NCBI GenBank assembly: GCA_031284475.1
Contig: JAISZV010000257.1
Coordinates: forward strand, 1-5,202
DNA: 5,202 bases
Reading direction: 5' to 3'
Source: Proteiniphilum sp.
Lineage (GTDB): Bacteria; Bacteroidota; Bacteroidia; Bacteroidales; Dysgonomonadaceae
Part shown: positions 1 to 5,122 of the stretch, piece by piece
Layout: every line of letters begins with the position of its first letter
How positions within the stretch are numbered: position 1 is the first letter of the stretch
Made by a program: the position numbers and the translations under genes
Notes under the pieces: model-generated
Told to the model about the DNA's origin: nothing
What the model saw: the letters and a program-made list of their open reading frames with translations, nothing else
The model's database searches: none

Positions 1-83
1 AGCGCTCCCAGAGCCATGGATATCCCGATTGGGAACGCTATGATAAGCATGATGAAAAAAACCAAAAATACTATGCCAGCCAT
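1..83 (-). CDS. TRAP transporter large permease (DctM family), N-terminal fragment
   Basis: Only the first 27 codons are present; the gene runs off the low-coordinate edge. The visible peptide starts MAGIVFLVFFIMLIIAFPIG and continues into SMALGA. It is one hydrophobic membrane segment with the 'FPIGISMALGA' pattern typical of the start of DctM-type large subunits (family knowledge). In this family the large subunit forms the ion-coupled translocation channel in the inner membrane and works with the small membrane subunit and a periplasmic binding protein. The ATG lies 4 bases after the TAG of the small-subunit gene. Its SD-like AAGGAAG overlaps the last codons of that gene, which suggests translational coupling. 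The order small subunit then large subunit is the usual one and supports the call. The substrate cannot be read from this fragment. Confidence 0.85.
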   Translation of the reverse strand, partial: MAGIVFLVFFIMLIIAFPIGISMALGA

Positions 84-87
84 ATTA

Positions 88-660
88 CTACACTTCCTTT
101 CCCTTTGCGCTTGAATTCAGATCTTCCGCAGCCATGGCGACCTCCGCCTGGGCCTCCTCTTTTATCGCTTCTATCGTAGTTTGTTCTACCTTGTTGAAGT
201 TGCGGATTTGCAGAAAGATCATCTGGACTGTACGCAGGCCGCCCAGTAAAAAGCCGATCACGGTACAGCGGTACACGAGGTGCATCGGCAGCCCCATGGC
301 CGTTGACTTCTGACCGGAACTCACAATGGCGTCCACAACATTCAACGAGTTGACGAAGAACGCCGTAAAGACCAGAAAACAGCCCAGGTTCACGAGGATC
401 GCGATTACCTTGCGTGCGGTCTGAGGGACAAGATCCATCACCACACCGACGCGCAGCATGTTTCCCTTCCGCACCGTGTAATCAAGCGAAAAGAACACCG
501 TCCACACGTAAACATAACGGCAGAATTCCTCCGGCCAGGACAGGGAGTTACCAAAGGCGCGCATGAATACCTGCAGCATCATCACAACGGAAATCACCAC
601 GAGGAAAAACACGAGGACCGTTTCCTCCAGTTTGTCGTCAAGCCACTTTAAAAACTTCAT
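88..660 (-). CDS. TRAP transporter small permease (DctQ family)
   Basis: A 190-residue inner-membrane protein with four predicted hydrophobic segments at about residues 12-34, 46-62, 83-107 and 128-150, the normal topology and near-normal length for DctQ-type small subunits. The segment around residues 41-67 (SWPEEFCRYVYVW, then a short stretch ending in RKGN) matches the family pattern of W-x-E-E-x-x-R-Y followed by a V-W-x-x-F helix and a basic-glycine turn. The small subunit supports the large channel subunit in substrate uptake driven by a sodium or proton gradient. The ATG has GGGAG five bases upstream, and the gene begins 11 bases after the epimerase stop. Residues 155-190 form a charged tail rich in Ala, Glu and Lys, presumably cytoplasmic and somewhat longer than usual. 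The substrate is not encoded in this subunit; context suggests a polyol, cyclitol or sugar acid. Confidence 0.9.
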   Translation of the reverse strand: MKFLKWLDDKLEETVLVFFLVVISVVMMLQVFMRAFGNSLSWPEEFCRYVYVWTVFFSLDYTVRKGNMLRVGVVMDLVPQTARKVIAILVNLGCFLVFTAFFVNSLNVVDAIVSSGQKSTAMGLPMHLVYRCTVIGFLLGGLRTVQMIFLQIRNFNKVEQTTIEAIKEEAQAEVAMAAEDLNSSAKGKEV

Positions 661-671
661 AGATTCTCCCT

Positions 672-1466
672 TCAGGCTTTGTATGGAATAATTCCATGGG
701 TGGCGAATAATTCGAGGCCTTTTTTCATGTCGCCTTCAAAATCGTCAAATGTATTTGCTTCAATGGCGATGATGCCTTTGTAACAGATTTTTTTAAGCGC
801 AGAAAAAAGTGCGGAGTAATCATGTCCGTCATTCGAATTGGGGACTTTTCGTGTGGGGAATACTAAATCCGGATTATCAATATGCACATGCTGGATAAAA
901 TCAGCGAAATCATACAGCATCCGAAAGCTGTGGCCGCCCGCCAGGAACCAGCGGTAGTCAACAAGTGTTTTCATGTTTCTGAAACCCATTGTGTTCACAT
1001 ATTCGAAAATCTCCGGGACACTGAGGAACCTGTTGCAGATTTGGGATGCCAGCGGTTCAAGCAGGATCGTAATATTATGTTCCTCCGCCGCTTTGCATAC
1101 GCGGGCGAGCATTTCGTCGTTTTTCGCCAGCTCAAGACTGCCTGAAGCGCTGCGGGTTTTCCCGTTCCCGTAGACAACATACCGCGCCCCAAGTTCCGCG
1201 ATTCTGCCCATCGCCTTTTTAACATAGTCCGTATAAAAGGCCATATCGAAAATGGGATCGGCTATTATCTTGTCCAGAGGAAGCGGATTGTCAAACACTT
1301 CAGCGGTGAGACCCGAGTCCCGAATTTTCTTTTTTGTATCAACGCAAGACGAATCATCAAGGCTCATTATTTCTTTAACATGCATTTCAATGCAGTCATA
1401 ACCGGCTCTGGCAATAGCGTCAATGTCTTTGACAAAACCGAAAAAACCGGTTCGCATTCTCACCAT
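672..1466 (-). CDS. sugar isomerase/epimerase, xylose-isomerase-like TIM barrel (possible IolO-type keto-acid epimerase)
   Basis: A 264-residue cytoplasmic protein of the AP-endonuclease-2/xylose-isomerase-like superfamily, of normal length. The four likely metal ligands lie at barrel strand ends: E137 (ILLEPL), D170 (TLVDYRW), H195 (QHVHIDNP) and E236 (IAIEANTF). Their order and approximate spacing agree with D-tagatose 3-epimerase-type enzymes, which use Mn2+ or similar and paired glutamates to move protons beside a ketone. The histidine often found three residues after the aspartate is W173 here, so substrate preference may differ. The ATG is preceded by AAGGAG at a spacing of 6, just after the upstream dehydrogenase stop. 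Next to an IolN-like hydrolase, the best guess is epimerisation of a keto-hexonate (5-keto-L-gluconate to D-tagaturonate, as for IolO in Thermotoga). Alternatives are a ketose 3-epimerase or an inosose isomerase. The fold is confident; the substrate is inferred. Confidence 0.75.
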   Translation of the reverse strand: MVRMRTGFFGFVKDIDAIARAGYDCIEMHVKEIMSLDDSSCVDTKKKIRDSGLTAEVFDNPLPLDKIIADPIFDMAFYTDYVKKAMGRIAELGARYVVYGNGKTRSASGSLELAKNDEMLARVCKAAEEHNITILLEPLASQICNRFLSVPEIFEYVNTMGFRNMKTLVDYRWFLAGGHSFRMLYDFADFIQHVHIDNPDLVFPTRKVPNSNDGHDYSALFSALKKICYKGIIAIEANTFDDFEGDMKKGLELFATHGIIPYKA

Positions 1467-1476
1467 ATATTTCTCC

Positions 1477-2511
1477 TTAATCGTTTGTCAGGATAATCTT
1501 GATATCCTTGCTCTTGCCGTGGGCGATAAGTTCAAAGTGTTTCGCCCCCTCGCTCATGGGATAAACACCGGTGATTATATTTTCAACATCGAGTTTTCCC
1601 TCTGCTATCAAGTCAAGGCCTTTCTCCAGCTCGTCCGTATACATGTAGGCGCTTATAAAGGAAATTTCTTTACATACGGCATCCTTGTAGTCAAATTCGA
1701 ATGAAGCCTCCGAAAGGCCGACCCAGACAACCGTGCCGCCGCAGCGAACCAGTTTGATGCCGGTGTTTACCGTTTCTTTTATGCCCACACAATCAAATAT
1801 TACATCAACACCGCCATCTGTGAGCTCTGCCACAATTTTTTGCACATCCTCATTTTTGCTGTTGATAACCCTCGACGCACCGCATTTTTTCGCAAAATCA
1901 AGACGGGAATCCGCCACGTCCACCGCGATGATACTGGCAGCTCCCCTTGCGCTGATGCACTGCATATTTAAAAGCCCAATAGGGCCCGCACCGTAAACAA
2001 GAACTATCTGGTCCTTTAATATCTTCACGTGTTCTGTCGCGCGAAGCGCTATCGAAAGGGGCTCGCCCATCGCCGCCGCATTGAACGACACATGATCCGG
2101 CAGCGGAATGATCTTCTTCGCCGGGGCAATGACATAGTCGGCCATGGCGCCGTTATACGGCCCATACACCGGCATGGTGGTTCCGATGATGGCGCGATTA
2201 ACGCATACATTATCGCGGCCTTCTTTGCAGTCCCTGCATTTTTCACAGAAAATGTTATGGTGAACGGCAACTCGCTGACCAACAGTCACCCCTGTTACAT
2301 TGGGTCCGAGTTTTTCTATAACTCCTGAAAACTCGTGTCCCATGATAAGGCCGGGTGTACGCATTTTGTTGCCGCCCTTATATCCCGATGTATCGGATCC
2401 GCAGATCGATACGGCTTTCGGGTGTATGCGTACTTCACCCGGTCCCGGCTCCGGAGTGGGTACTTCCATGTACTGCATATCCCGCGGTCCCTTGAATACT
2501 AATGCTTTCAT
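1477..2511 (-). CDS. zinc-dependent medium-chain alcohol/polyol dehydrogenase (second of tandem pair)
   Basis: A 344-residue cytoplasmic dehydrogenase of the sorbitol/L-threonine dehydrogenase branch of the MDR superfamily, full length. Counting from the chosen start, catalytic zinc ligands are C37 (SICGSD), H59-E60 (MGHEFSG) and E150 (GEPLS). The structural zinc site is C89, C92, C95 and C103. The Rossmann motif is GAGPIG at 174-179. D198 at the end of the second strand (IIAVDVADSR) favours NAD over NADP. It should oxidise a secondary alcohol of a polyol or cyclitol to a ketone. The start was set at 2511 because GGAGG lies five bases upstream. An in-frame ATG at 2523, directly after the preceding TGA, would add four residues (MEAS) but has no SD of its own. 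The stop is 10 bases before the epimerase start. The exact substrate is unknown; a threonine dehydrogenase role is unlikely given the neighbours. Confidence 0.85.
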   Translation of the reverse strand: MKALVFKGPRDMQYMEVPTPEPGPGEVRIHPKAVSICGSDTSGYKGGNKMRTPGLIMGHEFSGVIEKLGPNVTGVTVGQRVAVHHNIFCEKCRDCKEGRDNVCVNRAIIGTTMPVYGPYNGAMADYVIAPAKKIIPLPDHVSFNAAAMGEPLSIALRATEHVKILKDQIVLVYGAGPIGLLNMQCISARGAASIIAVDVADSRLDFAKKCGASRVINSKNEDVQKIVAELTDGGVDVIFDCVGIKETVNTGIKLVRCGGTVVWVGLSEASFEFDYKDAVCKEISFISAYMYTDELEKGLDLIAEGKLDVENIITGVYPMSEGAKHFELIAHGKSKDIKIILTND

Positions 2512-2516
2512 ACTGG

Positions 2517-2521
2517 CCTCC
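2517..2521 (-). promoter_or_regulatory. Shine-Dalgarno site that decides the start of the second dehydrogenase
   Basis: The minus strand reads GGAGG here, five bases before the ATG at 2511. It overlaps the other possible start at 2523, which would make the SD part of the coding sequence. This favours the shorter 344-residue protein beginning MKALVFKGP, the usual beginning for this family. Confidence 0.75.
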
Positions 2522-2523
2522 AT

Positions 2524-3564
2524 TCAATTTATTACGATCTGTACTTTAATCTCGTTATTCCCGGGAGCGATCAAAGCCTTAAAAGCTTCCTGGCCGCGCT
2601 CCAGCGGGAACGACGAGGTGATCAGATCTTTCACGCTCATTTTTCCACTGGCAATTAAATCCATTGCTTCTTTCATTTCACCGGTAAACATATAACTGCC
2701 GGTAAAATTTATGCCCCGGCCAACCAGTTCCATCGGATCAAACTCCACTTTTTCGTGCATAAGCGCCACCAGCGATACGGTGCCCCCGTTGTGAACCATA
2801 TCAAATGCCTGTTTAATGGCGGGACCGACACCTGCCGCGATAATAACCCTGTCGGCGCCGACTCCACCGGTGGCTTTTTTCACTTCCACCACGGGGTCGC
2901 ACTCTTTTACATTAAAAGCCAGGTTCGCGCCGCAGGCTTTGGCCTTTTCCAGCCGCGCCGGAAGGATGTCGCTTACCATAACGTTTTTTACGCCCAGGCT
3001 TTTGAGGAACTTCACGATGAGGAGACCGATGGGGCCCACGCCCATGACATGGACATTTTCTTCGTCGGCGGTGTGGCCGCGTTTTGCCGCGGCAAGGCAT
3101 ACGGCGGAAGGCTCCAGCATTGCCCCTTCCTCAAAAGAAAGCTCGTCCCGCAGCGGGATGACATTTTCCTGGCGTATAAGCATATATTCTTCCATTGCGC
3201 CGTGGGTCTGGGTTCCGCCGATGGCTGTACCGACACTGCGCCGATGGGAACAGAGATTGATGTCGCCGCGTTTGCAGTAGTAACATTCTTCACAGTAGAG
3301 GATCGGACAGCAGGTAACCCGCTGGCCAACTTTGAATTGGGTAACTTTGCTCCCCAACGCGTCAATTACCCCGGAAAATTCATGGCCCAGCACAAGGGGC
3401 GGTTGGAACCGTTCGGTAGGATGCCGGTACGCGCCAAGATCAGACCCGCAGATCGAACAGGCCTTTATCTTAATACGTACCTCGTTGTCTTTTGGCTGGA
3501 GCATATCCCAGTCCTGTACCTCAAGTTTTTCCTCACCGACTAATACCAATGCTTTATTCTTCAC
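2524..3564 (-). CDS. zinc-dependent medium-chain alcohol/polyol dehydrogenase (first of tandem pair)
   Basis: A 346-residue MDR dehydrogenase, complete. Catalytic zinc ligands are C39 (SICGSD), H61-E62 (LGHEFSG) and E151 (LEPSAV). Structural zinc cysteines are C91, C94, C97 and C105. The nucleotide-binding motif is GVGPIG at 175-180, and D199 (VMVSDI) suggests NAD. It belongs to the same broad sorbitol/threonine-dehydrogenase branch as its downstream neighbour but is clearly a different enzyme: shared motifs sit in divergent sequence, so this is an old duplication or independent recruitment. The start is GTG (MKNKALVLVG), supported by AGGAGGAGG six bases upstream. Its TGA abuts the next gene. 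It probably oxidises one hydroxyl of the imported polyol/cyclitol or its monoketone. Known IolM (scyllo-inosose 3-dehydrogenase) is, as I recall, longer, near 395 residues, so IolM orthology is not claimed. Confidence 0.85.
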   Translation of the reverse strand: MKNKALVLVGEEKLEVQDWDMLQPKDNEVRIKIKACSICGSDLGAYRHPTERFQPPLVLGHEFSGVIDALGSKVTQFKVGQRVTCCPILYCEECYYCKRGDINLCSHRRSVGTAIGGTQTHGAMEEYMLIRQENVIPLRDELSFEEGAMLEPSAVCLAAAKRGHTADEENVHVMGVGPIGLLIVKFLKSLGVKNVMVSDILPARLEKAKACGANLAFNVKECDPVVEVKKATGGVGADRVIIAAGVGPAIKQAFDMVHNGGTVSLVALMHEKVEFDPMELVGRGINFTGSYMFTGEMKEAMDLIASGKMSVKDLITSSFPLERGQEAFKALIAPGNNEIKVQIVIN

Positions 3565-3570
3565 TTCCTG

Positions 3571-3579
3571 CCTCCTCCT
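3571..3579 (-). promoter_or_regulatory. strong Shine-Dalgarno site for the GTG-started dehydrogenase
   Basis: The minus strand reads AGGAGGAGG, six bases before the GTG at 3564. No ATG in this frame lies nearby at a suitable distance, so this supports GTG as the real start. Confidence 0.75.
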
Positions 3580-3588
3580 GAAACTAAA

Positions 3589-3598
3589 GTGAGCTCAC
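3589..3598. promoter_or_regulatory. short perfect palindrome GTGAGCTCAC in the 56-base gap
   Basis: A perfect 10-base palindrome sits in the largest gap inside the operon, between the creatininase-family stop and the SD of the first dehydrogenase. It could be part of an operator for an internal promoter or simply chance. The half-sites resemble TGTGA/TCACA but are only two bases apart, so it is not a normal CRP site. No convincing -10/-35 pair was found beside it. Confidence 0.25.
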
Positions 3599-3620
3599 AC
3601 GGTCTGAAACGCCACCTCAT

Positions 3621-4613
3621 TTAGCAAGGCCACCCCAGGGTATAAATATGCCGGCCTCCGTTCCGTACGCCTTTTATCAGCAAGTCAAGTTCCGCCGGAT
3701 CGCGCATACTGAACTTTTGGGGATCCGGAAGCTTCCCGACAGGGCAGGTCTTGAGAATGTCGTTGTGAAGCTGCAAGAGGTAATCACAGACCTTGCGGAT
3801 GCTGTCTTTCGCTTTGGAAGCGTCCGCATCCCTCGCATGGCCCAAAACACCCTCCGGGTGTGAAACACACTCAATAACGGCATTCCCCATGACGCAATGG
3901 CCCGGGATTGGGTTTCCGTAAATATCGCCGCCCCGGTCAATATGTCCGGGAGGCAGGAGGCCGCCGGTTTCGGTGTTCTCGGCGTTTTCCGGATCACAGA
4001 ACTCAGGAAACAGCGCAAGCGAAATTGACTGCTCCGCTTCACAGGCATGTTGGAACGGCCGGTCATAAGGACCGCCGTGTTTTTTGTCCATCAGGGTTCC
4101 GCCCATTATGCGTGGAAAATCAACAAAGTAGATCATCGCCGGTACCTGATATTTCTTGCCCCATTCCTGAATCGCCACCGGCAAGCTGTACTCCTGGCCG
4201 TGGAGGGACATGAAGATCATCTTCCGGTAACCGGTGTTCCAAAGGCCCGTTATAATTGAGCGAAGATAATCAATAAAATATTGATCCGGAATCGGAATGG
4301 TACAGGCTTGGCCAATATGGTGAAAAGGATGGCTTCCGAACCATATAGGCGAAAGAATGGTAGATCCGACTTTGCGGCATACCATTTCGGCAATACGGGT
4401 TACAATAAGCGTATCCTCGCCAACCGGGCCGCCGTTACCGTGGTTCTCGGTAGATCCTACAGGAACAAATATGACATCGTTTTTGGCGAGCCGGTCTTCA
4501 ATATCCTTTTTGGTCATAAGGTGATAGTAGAGTTTTTCCTCCGATTCAATGGCGCCTTTGTTTGGAAACTGCCATTCATGCTCGGGGAATTCAAAATCTC
4601 CAACTTTCCACAT
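3621..4613 (-). CDS. iolN: creatininase-family hydrolase, probable 3-dehydro-scyllo-inosose hydrolase (IolN-like)
   Basis: A 330-residue protein of the creatinine amidohydrolase family (metal-dependent amidases and C-C or lactam hydrolases). The signature PVGSTENHG at 51-59 supplies E56 and H58, and D67 follows in PVGEDT. H138 lies in SLHGQEYS, where E141 may also bind metal, and E192 in HACEAEQS recalls the family HAGE motif. The long N-terminal extension before the signature, the block WFGSHPFHHIG at 91-101 and the C-terminal GGRHIYTLGWP match, from memory, proteins annotated as 3-dehydro-scyllo-inosose hydrolase. That enzyme opens the diketo-inositol ring to 5-keto-L-gluconate. The start at 4613 has AAGGAGG five bases upstream. 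An in-frame ATG at 4649 would add 12 hydrophilic residues, lacks an SD and would overlap the cupin gene. Neighbouring dehydrogenases and epimerase support a cyclitol pathway. A creatininase or other amidohydrolase activity is the alternative. Confidence 0.7.
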   Translation of the reverse strand: MWKVGDFEFPEHEWQFPNKGAIESEEKLYYHLMTKKDIEDRLAKNDVIFVPVGSTENHGNGGPVGEDTLIVTRIAEMVCRKVGSTILSPIWFGSHPFHHIGQACTIPIPDQYFIDYLRSIITGLWNTGYRKMIFMSLHGQEYSLPVAIQEWGKKYQVPAMIYFVDFPRIMGGTLMDKKHGGPYDRPFQHACEAEQSISLALFPEFCDPENAENTETGGLLPPGHIDRGGDIYGNPIPGHCVMGNAVIECVSHPEGVLGHARDADASKAKDSIRKVCDYLLQLHNDILKTCPVGKLPDPQKFSMRDPAELDLLIKGVRNGGRHIYTLGWPC

Positions 4614-4618
4614 ATTTT

Positions 4619-4625
4619 CCTCCTT
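4619..4625 (-). promoter_or_regulatory. Shine-Dalgarno site that decides the start of the creatininase-family gene
   Basis: The minus strand reads AAGGAGG, five bases before the ATG at 4613 and immediately after the cupin stop codon. This is the strongest argument that the protein begins MWKVGDFEFP and not 12 residues earlier. Confidence 0.8.
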
Positions 4626-4626
4626 G

Positions 4627-4992
4627 TTATTTTGCCCGTTGGCTTTCAAGCTGGGGTGAATAAACCCAAATAAATTTTATGGGTGTATCTCCTGTGTTTA
4701 CGATGTTGTGAAAATCTCCCGGCGGGTTATAGACGATGATACCGGGGTGTATCTGAATAGTTTCGTTGTCCGTGCGAAATTCGCCATGACCCTCGATGAA
4801 GTACATGATTTCTTCTTCTTTGTCGTGTTTATGCCGGGGGACTTCGCCGCCCACAGGCGTTTCGTTATAGCCGACCGATACATTTTGAGCGCCGCAGGTT
4901 TTTTCAGTAATAAGCGCCCAGCTTTTCCGGTAAGGCGGCCCTTTTAACTCGCCGTCTATTTTATTTCTGTCGAACCATGTCAATTTTGCCAC
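4627..4992 (-). CDS. small single-domain cupin protein
   Basis: A 121-residue cytoplasmic protein with one complete cupin barrel (Cupin_2 type). Motif 1, G(X)5HXH(X)4E(X)6G, is intact from G48 to G68 with H54, H56 and E61. Motif 2, G(X)5PXG(X)2H(X)3N, is intact from G84 to N99 with P90, G92, H95 and N99. All four usual metal ligands (two His, Glu, His) are present, so it should bind a divalent metal and could be catalytic. There is no DNA-binding domain, so it is not an AraC-type regulator. Start is GTG, with AAGGAG seven bases upstream. It is the first gene of the visible operon, 13 bases before the creatininase-family gene. Small cupins in sugar operons include isomerases, lyases, dioxygenases and proteins of unknown role. 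Its step in this pathway cannot be read from sequence; isomerisation or enolisation of a keto-sugar intermediate is one possibility. Confidence 0.85.
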   Translation of the reverse strand: MAKLTWFDRNKIDGELKGPPYRKSWALITEKTCGAQNVSVGYNETPVGGEVPRHKHDKEEEIMYFIEGHGEFRTDNETIQIHPGIIVYNPPGDFHNIVNTGDTPIKFIWVYSPQLESQRAK

Positions 4993-4999
4993 TTTTATA

Positions 5000-5005
5000 C
5001 TCCTT
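5000..5005 (-). promoter_or_regulatory. Shine-Dalgarno site for the GTG-started cupin gene
   Basis: The minus strand reads AAGGAG, seven bases before the GTG at 4992. It supports GTG as the start. It lies 13 bases downstream of the first stem-loop, so that structure would leave it accessible. Confidence 0.7.
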
Positions 5006-5018
5006 TTCTTAAAACTGG

Positions 5019-5053
5019 ACTTGTGAAATAACCCGGTTGGTTATTTCACAAGT
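5019..5053. repeat. perfect inverted repeat, 15-base arms with 5-base loop (stem-loop 1)
   Basis: The arm ACTTGTGAAATAACC at 5019-5033 is exactly complementary to 5039-5053, with a loop of five bases. On the operon strand it is the last of three hairpins before the cupin SD. It is followed only by a short T run (CCAGTTTTAAG), so it is not a classical intrinsic terminator on that strand. It could be an mRNA-stabilising or attenuating structure, an operator, or a scattered palindromic repeat. Confidence 0.8.
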
Positions 5054-5056
5054 CTT

Positions 5057-5077
5057 GCAAAATGCTCCGCATTTTGC
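5057..5077. repeat. perfect inverted repeat, 9-base arms with 3-base loop (stem-loop 2)
   Basis: GCAAAATGC at 5057-5065 is exactly complementary to GCATTTTGC at 5069-5077, loop TCC. It lies three bases from stem-loop 1, so the two would stack closely if transcribed. No T run follows on the minus strand. Confidence 0.75.
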
Positions 5078-5092
5078 TGTTTTTAAGCGGTT

Positions 5093-5122
5093 GTTGTTTA
5101 AAAACTTCAGTTTTTAAACAAC
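5093..5122. repeat. perfect inverted repeat, 13-base arms with 4-base loop (stem-loop 3)
   Basis: GTTGTTTAAAAAC at 5093-5105 is exactly complementary to GTTTTTAAACAAC at 5110-5122, loop TTCA. The stem is A+T rich. The piece 5098-5105 is also complementary to GTTTTTAA at 5079-5086, so an alternative, mutually exclusive stem is possible. It may be the end structure of an upstream transcript or part of the leader of this operon. Confidence 0.75.

Noticed and set aside
2816..3280. Another plus-strand open frame of 154 codons in the same gene
   Set aside because: Low-complexity Ser/Thr/Pro/Arg-rich shadow translation with no family features.
2755..3543. Long open frame of 262 codons on the plus strand, antisense to the first dehydrogenase
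   Set aside because: It mirrors a well-supported gene with all MDR motifs, its translation has no recognisable domain, and it is explained by codon bias of the minus-strand gene.
2524..3564. Assignment as L-threonine 3-dehydrogenase
   Set aside because: Overall family resemblance exists, but no 2-amino-3-ketobutyrate ligase or other threonine gene is nearby, and the operon context is sugar/cyclitol catabolism.
3589..3600. CRP-like site
   Set aside because: The half-sites TGTGA and TCAC are separated by two bases, not six, so the spacing does not fit CRP.
4281..4673. Plus-strand open frame of 130 codons over the hydrolase start and cupin end
   Set aside because: It lies across two supported minus-strand genes and shows no domain or SD.
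5019..5122. CRISPR array or classical intrinsic terminator
   Set aside because: The three palindromes differ in sequence and length, with no regular repeat-spacer pattern, and no strong T run follows on either strand.
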